Assembly (NCBI GenBank): GCA_964653285.1
Contig: CAZZEX010000033.1
Span: 1-47,048 of the forward strand
Length of the DNA stretch: 47,048 nt
Reading direction: 5' to 3'
Source of the DNA: CAZZEX01 sp964653285
GTDB taxonomy: Bacteria > Chloroflexota > Anaerolineae > B4-G1
The notes beneath the pieces are model-generated. The model was given only the letters and a program-made list of their open reading frames with translations. It did not search any database and had not been told where the DNA came from. The translations under genes were made by a program, and so were the position numbers. Positions 8,465 through 15,278 of the stretch are shown here, piece after piece (the first letter of the stretch is position 1; each line of letters opens with the position of its first letter).

Positions 8465-8496
8465 GCAAACGCCACCGGTGTACCGGTGGCGTTTGC
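8465..8496. repeat. Perfect 15-bp-arm hairpin
   Basis: Inverted arms GCAAACGCCACCGGT and ACCGGTGGCGTTTGC with a 2-nt centre. It follows the putative 6S-like RNA and could end it, but there is no T-run on either side, so it may simply be a palindromic repeat. Confidence 0.7.
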
Positions 8497-8504
8497 AAAT
8501 GTAT

Positions 8505-8683
8505 CAAACCGCACCCCGCCGTGCCGTGTGCCGATGTGTTTTGAACCTGCTCTCGCAGGTGGGAGCCTGCTCAGCGGTCTGCCTTGCCCGTAGGCTATCG
8601 CATCCCTCTCTGAAGAGACAGCCCCCGTTATTATAGGTGTTGGCTCAAAACGCAAAAACGACGATCACGCGCACAGCAGGGCT
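8505..8683 (-). ncRNA. Structured small RNA, 6S-like
   Basis: About 180 nt between glnA and the metallo-hydrolase gene with its own promoter and no reading frame. The two ends pair perfectly over 11 bp (8671-8681 with 8514-8524). A second 10-bp pairing joins GTTTTGAGCC and GGTTCAAAAC further in, with unpaired stretches between the two helices. A long rod with a closing stem, central bubble and branched apical part is the architecture of 6S RNA, which binds and sequesters RNA polymerase. GAGCC and TTCAAAAC elements recall 6S RNAs. The class is inferred from fold only; another structured RNA is possible. Confidence 0.5.
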
Positions 8684-8689
8684 ATTCAT

Positions 8690-8718
8690 AATATACCACG
8701 CATTGACAAAAAGCGCAA
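8690..8718 (-). promoter_or_regulatory. Promoter of the 6S-like RNA
   Basis: TTGCGC (8713-8718), 17-nt spacer, TATATT (8690-8695) on the minus strand, 26 nt downstream of the glnA stop; start expected near 8683. Confidence 0.6.
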
Positions 8719-8743
8719 GTTGCTCAGTCGCTCAGTGACTCCC

Positions 8744-10087
8744 TCATGCCGTCTCCAGATAGCGTTCCAATTCCCAGTTCGTCACCTGGATGCGATATTC
8801 GTCCCATTCCGCCCGCTTGGCCCGCAGGAAGGCGTCGGTGATGGCCGGGCCTAACGCCTCCTGGATCACCCCATCCTGTTCGAGTTCATCGAGCGCCTCG
8901 GCCAGCGTGCCGGGCAGCGTGCCGATGGCCCGTTCGCGCAGGGCGCGCTCATCGAAGTCGTAGACGTCTTCATTGACCGGTGGCGGCGCGGTCAGGTCCC
9001 GCTCAATGCCGTCGAGGCCCGCCGCGAGCATAGCAGCAAAAGCCAGGTAGGGATTGGCGCTGGGGTCAGGACAGCGCAGTTCGGCTCGCGTGGCACCCTC
9101 TTGCTGTTGCCCGTGCCCCGGGACGCGAATTAGCGCCGAACGGTTGAGCTGCGCCCAGCAGATGTAGACCGGCGCTTCGTAGCCCGGCGTCAAGCGCTTG
9201 TAACTGTTGACCGTCGGGGCCACCACCGCCGCCAGCGCTCGGGCGTGCTCCATCTGCCCGGCGATGAAATTATGGGCCAGCCGCGAGAGATTGTATTCGT
9301 CGTCCGGGTCATAAAACAGATTCCGCCCTCCGGCGTCGAAGAGGCTCTGGTGGACGTGCATGCCGGAACCGTTGATGCCAAAGATGGGTTTGGGCATGAA
9401 ACTGGCGTAGATGCCATAGGTGGCCGCTATTGCCCGTACGGTGTATTTGAACGTGGCGGCATTGTCGGCGCTGGTCAACGCATCGGCGTAACGGAAGTCA
9501 ATCTCGTGTTGGCCGGTGGCCACCTCGTGATGACTCATCTCAACCTGCAAGCCCATCCCCTCCAGCGCCAGGATGATCTCGCTACGCACCTGCTGCGCCT
9601 CGTCCCGGGGTGAGAAGTCGAAATAACTCCCCACGTCGTGCGGGGCCGGCCGGGTCGGATGCCCATTGTTACGCTCACTGTTGCGCTTGAACAGAAAGAA
9701 CTCCAGTTCAGGGCCGACGTTGTAGACGTACCCCCGCTCAGCAGCCCGGGCCAGCACGCATTTCAGCGCCTGGCGCGGCACGCTGAGAGCCGGTCGCCCA
9801 TCGGGGCCGTGGACATCGCAGACCAGACGTGCCCGCCGCCGCTCCGGCGCACTCCACGGGAACACCTGATACGTGGTCGGGTCGGGCACCAACACCCGGT
9901 CGCTTTCGTAGATACGAGCGAACCCCTCAATGGAAGAGCCGTCGAACCACACCCCTTGTTCCAGGGCCTCCTCAAGCCTGCCTACGGGGATGGTGACGCT
10001 CTTAATCGTCCCCAGAATGTCGGTGAACTGGAGACTGATGAACCGTACCCCGTCTTCTTGTACACGGGCAATCAAATCGCTGGACAT
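8744..10087 (-). CDS. glnA: Glutamine synthetase type I
   Basis: 447 residues; makes glutamine from glutamate, ammonia and ATP. Visible signatures: WFDGSSIEGFARIYESD (Asp/Ser-rich start of the catalytic domain), NGSGMHVHQSL (ATP-binding region with the catalytic His), and RVPGHGQQQEGATRAELRCP followed by DPSANPYLAFAAMLAAG. The length fits the short GSI type. The start at 10087 is set by AAGGAGAGG; a reading from 10132 would add 15 residues without a ribosome site. It stands alone between aspS and the 6S-like RNA, with no ammonium transporter or PII gene beside it. No convincing promoter was found. Confidence 0.95.
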   Translation of the reverse strand: MSSDLIARVQEDGVRFISLQFTDILGTIKSVTIPVGRLEEALEQGVWFDGSSIEGFARIYESDRVLVPDPTTYQVFPWSAPERRRARLVCDVHGPDGRPALSVPRQALKCVLARAAERGYVYNVGPELEFFLFKRNSERNNGHPTRPAPHDVGSYFDFSPRDEAQQVRSEIILALEGMGLQVEMSHHEVATGQHEIDFRYADALTSADNAATFKYTVRAIAATYGIYASFMPKPIFGINGSGMHVHQSLFDAGGRNLFYDPDDEYNLSRLAHNFIAGQMEHARALAAVVAPTVNSYKRLTPGYEAPVYICWAQLNRSALIRVPGHGQQQEGATRAELRCPDPSANPYLAFAAMLAAGLDGIERDLTAPPPVNEDVYDFDERALRERAIGTLPGTLAEALDELEQDGVIQEALGPAITDAFLRAKRAEWDEYRIQVTNWELERYLETA

Positions 10088-10223
10088 CTTTCCTCTCCTT
10101 ATTGTACCAACCTGGATAGCCAGTATTATCATTGTATGAGGTGGGGGTAACAGACAGGTATCAAGAATGTAAAAACATCTATCGAAACAGAGCGCTCATA
10201 CCTCTATGAATCCCCATGAGCCC

Positions 10224-12023
10224 CTATGAGCCTGGCAAGGACTCGCGGGAACTCGCGAGATCCTCGACAATCCTGATGTGAAGTTCCTCCAATTGTCCCG
10301 GTTCCGCTGGCGATGGCGCACCGGCCATCAGGTCGGCCGCCTGCTGGGTCTTGGGGAAGGCAATCACCTCGCGGATGTTGGGTTCACCGGCCAGGAGCAT
10401 CACCAGCCGATCAATCCCAGGCGCGATCCCCCCGTGGGGTGGCGTGCCGTACTCGAACGCTTCCAACATGTGGCCAAAGCGTTCCCCTGCCACCTCCACG
10501 TCCAACCCAATCAGTTCAAAAACTTTCTCCTGCACCTCGCGCTGGTGGATACGGATGCTGCCCCCGGCCACTTCCTCCCCGTTGCAGACCAGGTCGTATT
10601 GCTGCCCCCGGGCTGCGCCAGCGTCAGTCTCCAAAAGCGGCACATCTCCCGGCATTGGCGCGGTAAAGAGGTGATGGCTGGGGTCCCAACGCTGCCCTTC
10701 CTCGTCCCACTCGAAGAGCGGAAAGTCAATCACCCAGCAGAAGGCCAATACACCCCGGTCGCGCAGTCCCAACCGCTCCCCCAACTCCAGCCGCAGCCTG
10801 CTCAACGCCGCGTTCACAACCTGGGCACGGTCGGCGACGAACAACAACAGGTCGCCCGGCTCCGCCTCCATACGCTCGACGATGGCAGCCACCTCGTCCT
10901 CGGTGAGGAATTTGACAAAGGAAGAGCGCACCTCCCCCACCTGGCCCAACGCCAGCCAGCCCAGCCCCCTGGCGCCCTCCTTCCGGGCCAGTCCGACCAA
11001 TTCGTCAATCTGGCGACGGCTGTAGGTGCCACAACCTGCAACGCGGATACCCCTGACCTGCCCATCCCTGGCGACGGTCTTGCTGAACACTCCAAAACCG
11101 CACTCAGCCACCAGGTCAGAGACGTCCACCAACTCCATCTCAAAGCGCATATCGGGCCGGTCGGTGCCGAAGCGGCGCATCGCCTCCTGGTAGGTGAGGC
11201 AGGGGAAAGGCTTAGCAAGCAACTTCCGGTCAGAGCAGGTTCCAACGATGCCGATCATCAGTTCCTCGGTCAGCGCCATCACGTCCTCCCGTTCGACGAA
11301 ACTCATCTCCAGGTCCAATTGGGTGAACTCCGGCTGGCGGTCGCCGCGTTGATCCTCGTCCCGGAAGCAGCGGGCAATCTGGAAGTACCGCTCGTACCCG
11401 GCGACCATCAGCAGTTGCTTGAGTTGTTGGGGTGATTGCGGAAGGGCGTAGAACTTGCCCGGGTACACACGGCTGGGGACCAGATAATCCCGCGCCCCTT
11501 CTGGCGTGGTCTTGAACAAGATCGGCGTCTCAATCTCAACGAAACCTCGATCATCAAGGAAATCGCGGATGTACTTGACTACCCGGTGGCGGAGGATGAG
11601 GTTGCGCTGCATGTGCTGCCGCCGCAGGTCCAGGTAGCGGTACTTGAGCCGCAACGCCTCGTCCACGGGGCTATCGTCGTAGATGTAGAAAGGTGGCGTT
11701 TTGGCCGGGTTCAGAATCTTCACTTCGTGGGCCACGACCTCGATCTCGCCGGTGGGTATGTCGGGATTGACCAGCCCCTCCGGTCGAGCCCGGACGATGC
11801 CCCTGACCTGAAGCACGTACTCATTGCGTGCCTGCTGCGCTGCCGCGTGCGCCTCCGACGCCGTGTCCGGGTTCGCCACAACCTGGACGATACCCGAACG
11901 ATCGCGCAGGTCTATGAAGACGAGGCCGCCGTGGTCACGCTGGCGGTTCACCCACCCTGCCAGCGTCACTTCCTGGCCCACGTGCGTGGTCCGCAACTCA
12001 CCGCAACTGTGTGTCTTTAACAT
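10224..12023 (-). CDS. aspS: Aspartyl-tRNA synthetase
   Basis: 599 residues, full-length bacterial AspRS. The N-terminal OB-fold anticodon domain (GWVNRQRDHGGLVFIDLRDR) is followed by class II motif 1 (FVEIETPILFKTTPEGARDY), motif 2 (ARCFRDEDQRGDRQPEFTQLD), the bacterial GAD insertion (about 285-425) and motif 3 (GGIAPGIDRLVMLLAGE). GAGGAG lies 6 nt before the ATG. It is transcribed from its own promoter near 12260 through a 220-nt leader containing a terminator-like hairpin. Whether it is discriminating or also charges tRNA-Asn cannot be decided from this window. Confidence 0.96.
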   Translation of the reverse strand: MLKTHSCGELRTTHVGQEVTLAGWVNRQRDHGGLVFIDLRDRSGIVQVVANPDTASEAHAAAQQARNEYVLQVRGIVRARPEGLVNPDIPTGEIEVVAHEVKILNPAKTPPFYIYDDSPVDEALRLKYRYLDLRRQHMQRNLILRHRVVKYIRDFLDDRGFVEIETPILFKTTPEGARDYLVPSRVYPGKFYALPQSPQQLKQLLMVAGYERYFQIARCFRDEDQRGDRQPEFTQLDLEMSFVEREDVMALTEELMIGIVGTCSDRKLLAKPFPCLTYQEAMRRFGTDRPDMRFEMELVDVSDLVAECGFGVFSKTVARDGQVRGIRVAGCGTYSRRQIDELVGLARKEGARGLGWLALGQVGEVRSSFVKFLTEDEVAAIVERMEAEPGDLLLFVADRAQVVNAALSRLRLELGERLGLRDRGVLAFCWVIDFPLFEWDEEGQRWDPSHHLFTAPMPGDVPLLETDAGAARGQQYDLVCNGEEVAGGSIRIHQREVQEKVFELIGLDVEVAGERFGHMLEAFEYGTPPHGGIAPGIDRLVMLLAGEPNIREVIAFPKTQQAADLMAGAPSPAEPGQLEELHIRIVEDLASSRESLPGS

Positions 12024-12275
12024 AATCGGCTCCTCAGCGCAGTCTTTTCCGGAGCCTTGCGAAGGTTTTCAACCTTCGCAAGGCTGCCCACCTAAAAGAA
12101 CAAACCGCCCGGTTGGGGCGGCTTACATCGTAAAAGCAGGAACCAGGCGTGTCACATCGCTGGTCGCCCCCGGGGGCCGCAGGGATTATCATTATCGTTA
12201 TCCACGATCAGCCGGACTGTGTGCACCATCATCTCGCCTTTTGTCAGAGTGTACCACACTTCAGGCAAGTGTCAA
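12024..12275 (-). promoter_or_regulatory. aspS promoter and attenuator-like leader
   Basis: The promoter is TTGACA (12270-12275), 16-nt spacer, TACACT (12248-12253). The roughly 220-nt leader contains a GC palindrome (GGCCCCCGGGGGC), a hairpin GCCGCCCC/GGGCGG followed by TTTGTTCTTTT at 12095-12124 that looks like an intrinsic terminator, then the perfect palindrome at 12053-12085, and finally the ribosome site. A terminator inside the leader suggests attenuation. No T-box signature (AGGGTGGNACC) is present, so the ligand is unknown. Confidence 0.6.
12053..12085. repeat. 33-bp perfect palindrome in aspS leader
   Basis: AGCCTTGCGAAGGTT and its complement around a short centre. It lies between the terminator-like hairpin and the aspS ribosome site. 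Probably one of the dispersed palindromic repeats of this genome. Confidence 0.75.
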
Positions 12276-12337
12276 GCACCCGATTGCCCACGCAGCGTGT
12301 ACTTCTTATCTGTGATCATCTCTCTTATAATGCCAGG

Positions 12338-12365
12338 TTGCCTGACAGCCCAAAGGCGCTATAAT
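12338..12365 (+). promoter_or_regulatory. Promoter for a leaderless transcript
   Basis: TTGCCT (12338-12343), 16-nt spacer, TATAAT (12360-12365). The ATG at 12372 begins 7 nt after the -10 box, so transcription should begin at or next to the start codon. Confidence 0.7.
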
Positions 12366-12371
12366 GCACGT

Positions 12372-13925
12372 ATGCGCAGACAAGACACCTATCTCTACGT
12401 CACCGCCTTCGCTGGCGGGATGGTCTCGCTGGCCGTTGAATTGGCTGCCTCCAGCCTGCTCCGTCCTCACTTCGGCACCGCCAACCTGGTGTGGGCGACC
12501 ATCATTGGGCTGATCCTGCTCTACCTGACAGTAGGCTACTTCCTCGGCGGGCGCTGGGCCGACCGCTCCCCCCACCCCACCACGCTCTACCAGACCGTGG
12601 CCTGGGCCGGCTTCCTCGTCGGCGTCGTGCCCTTCGCCGCCCACCCGGTGCTCTCGCTGGCGTCGCCGGGTTTCGCCAATTTCAACGCCTGGATGCTCGG
12701 CGGCTCTTTCCTCACTGTGCTGATCCTCTTCAGCGTCCCTGTCACGCTGATGGGCTGCATCTCGCCCTTCGTCATCCGACTGGCGATGGAAGACGTGGGA
12801 AGCGCCGGACAGACGGCCGGTCGCGTCTACGCCATCTCGACCGCCGGCAGTTTCCTGGGGACGTTCCTGCCTAACCTGGTGCTCGTGCCCACTATCGGCA
12901 CGCGCAACACCTTCGTCTCGCTATCACTATTCCTGCTGGTCGTCGCGTTCATCGGGCTCGCGCGCAGCGGACCCCGCCGCCTGCTCCTGTACCTGTGGAT
13001 GCCTGCCATCATCATCTTGCTAGCCCTGCTTTTGCGCGGGCAACCAGTCAAGGCGGCTGAGAACAGTATCTACGAGACCGAGTCGGCGTACAACTACATC
13101 CAGGTGGTGGAGGATGAAGGCTGCCGTCACCTGTTGCTGAACGAAGGGCAAGGCATCCACTCCATCTACTGTCCCGATCAACTGCGCACCGCCGGGCCGT
13201 GGGACTATTTCCTCGTCGCCCCCTACTTCAACCCCCCACCCTACACCCCCGACCAGGTCGCAAGCGTGGCGCTCATCGGGCTGGCCGCCGGCACCATGGC
13301 CCGGCAGTACACCGCCATCTACGGGCCGCTTCCGATTGACGGGGTGGAGATTGACCCCCAGATCGTGCGCGTGGGGCGGGAGTATTTCGCGATGGACCAG
13401 CCCAACCTCCCTAACCTGAATGTCATCGTCGCCGACGGCCGTTACGCCCTGGCCCACTCCGACCGGCGCTACACCGTCGTCGGCGTGGACGCCTACCGGC
13501 TGCCCTACATCCCCCCCCACCTGACGACAGTGGAGTTCTTCCGCCAGGTGCGCGACCATCTCACTGCCGACGGCGTCGTCGCCATCAACGTCGGGCGCAC
13601 CCCCCAGGACTACCGGCTGGTCGAGGCCATGCTGGCGACGCTGCTCCAGGTCTTCCCCTCGGCCCACGTGATTGACGTGCCGAACAGTTTCAACGCCGTC
13701 GTCGTCGCCACGGTACAGCCTAGCGAGGCCGGCAACCTGTTGGCTAACCTGCCCGGTCTGGAAGGCGACGAATTCCTGTACCCCACGGCGTTGCAAGCGA
13801 CGGCAAACCTGCGCCCTACGCAACCCGGCAAGGTCATCTTCACCGACGACCGCACCGCCATCGAACTGATGACCAACGGACTGATCTTCGACTTTGTGCT
13901 AAAAGGGAGTAGGGATAAGAAGTAG
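12372..13925 (+). CDS. Multi-TM protein fused to spermidine-synthase-like domain
   Basis: 517 residues. The first about 230 residues form some seven hydrophobic segments (AGGMVSLAVELAASSLLRP, TIIGLILLYLTVGYFLGGRWAD and so on), as in the fused MFS/spermidine synthase family. The C-terminal half is a Rossmann SpeE-like domain: ALIGLAAGTMARQY, DGVEIDPQIVRVGREYF, NVIVADGRYAL. The strand where true spermidine synthases carry the catalytic Asp reads VGVDAYRLPYIPPHLTT, so the DxxDP motif is missing and polyamine synthesis is doubtful. The start at 12372 fits the protein family and the promoter just upstream; there is no Shine-Dalgarno sequence. The gene ends inside a heptamer repeat array. Confidence 0.85.
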   Translation: MRRQDTYLYVTAFAGGMVSLAVELAASSLLRPHFGTANLVWATIIGLILLYLTVGYFLGGRWADRSPHPTTLYQTVAWAGFLVGVVPFAAHPVLSLASPGFANFNAWMLGGSFLTVLILFSVPVTLMGCISPFVIRLAMEDVGSAGQTAGRVYAISTAGSFLGTFLPNLVLVPTIGTRNTFVSLSLFLLVVAFIGLARSGPRRLLLYLWMPAIIILLALLLRGQPVKAAENSIYETESAYNYIQVVEDEGCRHLLLNEGQGIHSIYCPDQLRTAGPWDYFLVAPYFNPPPYTPDQVASVALIGLAAGTMARQYTAIYGPLPIDGVEIDPQIVRVGREYFAMDQPNLPNLNVIVADGRYALAHSDRRYTVVGVDAYRLPYIPPHLTTVEFFRQVRDHLTADGVVAINVGRTPQDYRLVEAMLATLLQVFPSAHVIDVPNSFNAVVVATVQPSEAGNLLANLPGLEGDEFLYPTALQATANLRPTQPGKVIFTDDRTAIELMTNGLIFDFVLKGSRDKK

Positions 13926-13967
13926 GGATTAAGGGAAAAGCCACGTACTTCCTACTCCCTACTCCTT
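13905..13967. repeat. Heptamer-like tandem array (AGTAGGG)
   Basis: Variants of AGTAGGG/ATAAGA repeat over the last codons and stop of the SpeE-like gene, then recur in inverted form (ACTTCCTACTCCCTACTCC) at 13946-13965, so the two halves can fold into a hairpin. Confidence 0.65.
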
Positions 13968-13986
13968 GAGATGATGAAGGAGACTA

Positions 13987-14673
13987 ATGAACTACAAACT
14001 ATGGCCCCGTCTTGCCCAATGGCTGCTCGTACTGGCCCTGCCTGTCCTCTTGCTCACGGCTGACCTGCGCATCGTGACTGGCCACTGGTTCGTGCACTGG
14101 GAATACGGGAAAGCGGATTTCCCACCCGACCCGTTCGGCCTCTCCACAGCGGAGCGTACCCGCCTGGCCGAGACTTGTGTGGACTACCTGGCGACCAACG
14201 CCAGTCTCTCGCTCCTGGCCGACCTGCGCCTCCCCGGCGACGAACCCGCCTTCAACGCGCGGGAATTGCGTCACATGGCCGATGTGCAGGCGGTGTACAA
14301 CCACATGATGATAGCCGGCATCGTCGCTGCGCTGGTACTGCTGGGGGGTATAACGACACTGCTCACTTCAAGCCACACGCGCAGGCGCGCCCCCGCCGCG
14401 CTCCTGAGCAGTGGCCTCTTCACCCTGGGATTATTAGGAACCGTCGGTGCTGTTATGGTACTGAGCTGGGGGAAGTTCTTTACTACATTTCACCGCATCT
14501 TTTTTGAGGGCGAGAGTTGGCTCTTCCCCTACTCCGACACCCTGATCCGGCTGTTCCCTATGTACTTCTGGATGGACGTGGCTATAGTCATCGTCGGCCT
14601 GCTGGTCATTGAGGCCGTTATCGTCGCCGCCGTGGGATGGACGTGGAGACGACGGGGCGGCGCCGATGCTTGA
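13987..14673 (+). CDS. DUF1461 (TIGR01906-type) integral membrane protein
   Basis: 228 residues with four membrane segments: N-terminal (WLLVLALPVLLLTADL), IAGIVAALVLLGGITTLL, LLSSGLFTLGLLGTVGAVMVLS and a C-terminal VAIVIVGLLVIEAVIVAAVG. Between the first two lies a conserved extracytoplasmic stretch (AERTRLAETCVDYL and LRHMADVQAVYN) that is the family signature. Function is unknown in the family. GAAGGAGA lies 5 nt before the ATG. It follows the SpeE-like membrane protein by 61 nt, probably in one operon unless the repeat hairpin between them ends transcription. Confidence 0.85.
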   Translation: MNYKLWPRLAQWLLVLALPVLLLTADLRIVTGHWFVHWEYGKADFPPDPFGLSTAERTRLAETCVDYLATNASLSLLADLRLPGDEPAFNARELRHMADVQAVYNHMMIAGIVAALVLLGGITTLLTSSHTRRRAPAALLSSGLFTLGLLGTVGAVMVLSWGKFFTTFHRIFFEGESWLFPYSDTLIRLFPMYFWMDVAIVIVGLLVIEAVIVAAVGWTWRRRGGADA

Positions 14674-14698
14674 CACGCCCGCCGCAGTTGGATATACT
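14670..14698 (+). promoter_or_regulatory. Promoter upstream of the RAYT remnant
   Basis: TTGACA (14670-14675), 17-nt spacer, TATACT (14693-14698). It overlaps the end of the DUF1461 gene and would transcribe toward the transposase fragment and the kinase gene. Confidence 0.6.
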
Positions 14699-14781
14699 GG
14701 GCGCACTTGGAGTCTGCAAAACAGGCGAACTCTGCCGCGTCAACGGACATCCTTGCGAGGACGTGAAACGTAACCAGTAAG

Positions 14782-15030
14782 CAGGCTCACGGGATTACTA
14801 CGAGCCTTTCTTTGTGGCAACGCCGATTCTGGGATCACATTATCCGTGATGAAGATGATCTGAAAATGCATGTTGACTATATTCACTATAACCCTGTGAA
14901 GCACGGTCTTGTTGCCCGTCCTGAAGACTATCCCTACTCGAGCTATCGGTATTGGTTCGAAAGGGGATACTACGAGGAAGAGTGGGGACATTCAGAGCCG
15001 GAGAACTTGAAGGGGATGGACTTCGAATAG
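14782..15030 (+). pseudogene. RAYT (REP-associated Y1) transposase, C-terminal fragment
   Basis: Only the last 75-80 residues remain. The conserved C-terminal block LWQRRFWDHIIRDEDDL, HVDYIHYNPVKHGLV and DYPYSSYRYWFERGYY is typical of IS200/RAYT-like Y1 transposases. The N-terminal HUH motif is missing. The catalytic Tyr helix region (VDYIHYNPVKHG) is present but useless without HUH. It lies directly beside a 219-bp inverted-repeat element, consistent with RAYT association with short palindromic repeats. Confidence 0.8.
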
Positions 15031-15042
15031 ATGGCGGCAGCC

Positions 15043-15261
15043 GTAGGGCAGGTTGGCGGCGGTGCTGGGAGTCCATCCTGACTGGCGAACACCTGTTGAT
15101 GGGCCAGGAATCCTGGAATGAGTGCAACCCAGCCGCCTACCTGCCGGACCGAGGGCGGCAGGTAGGTCGCTGGAGTGGTTGGGGCGAGGGAGTTGGAAGC
15201 ACGAGGGGCGTGGTTTCGCTTTGCGGGATGGCGGGCACACGCCGCGGCCAACCTGCCCTAC
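15043..15261. mobile_element. 219-bp inverted-repeat (MITE/REP-like) element
   Basis: The ends are perfect 15-bp inverted repeats, GTAGGGCAGGTTGGC at 15043-15057 and its complement at 15247-15261, with partial complementarity continuing inward (GGCGGCGG / CCGCGG). An internal palindrome (CCTACCTGCCG ... CGGCAGGTAGG, about 15140-15165) sits in the middle. The GTAGGGC end matches the palindrome at 2213-2239. It separates the RAYT fragment from the kinase gene. Confidence 0.75.
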
Positions 15262-15278
15262 AGACTGAGATAGGGAAG

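Noticed and set aside
12024..12245. aspS leader as a T-box
   Set aside because: No AGGGTGGNACC T-box sequence or AGTA/GAA specifier arrangement could be found; kept only as an attenuator-like leader.
12372..13925. Genuine spermidine synthase
   Set aside because: The catalytic Asp region is replaced and the N-terminal half is membrane-embedded, so no speE symbol is given.
14952..15278. N-terminal 109-codon extension of the multi-GAF kinase
   Set aside because: It runs through the RAYT fragment and the 219-bp repeat element in another frame and has no domain; the start is placed at 15279.
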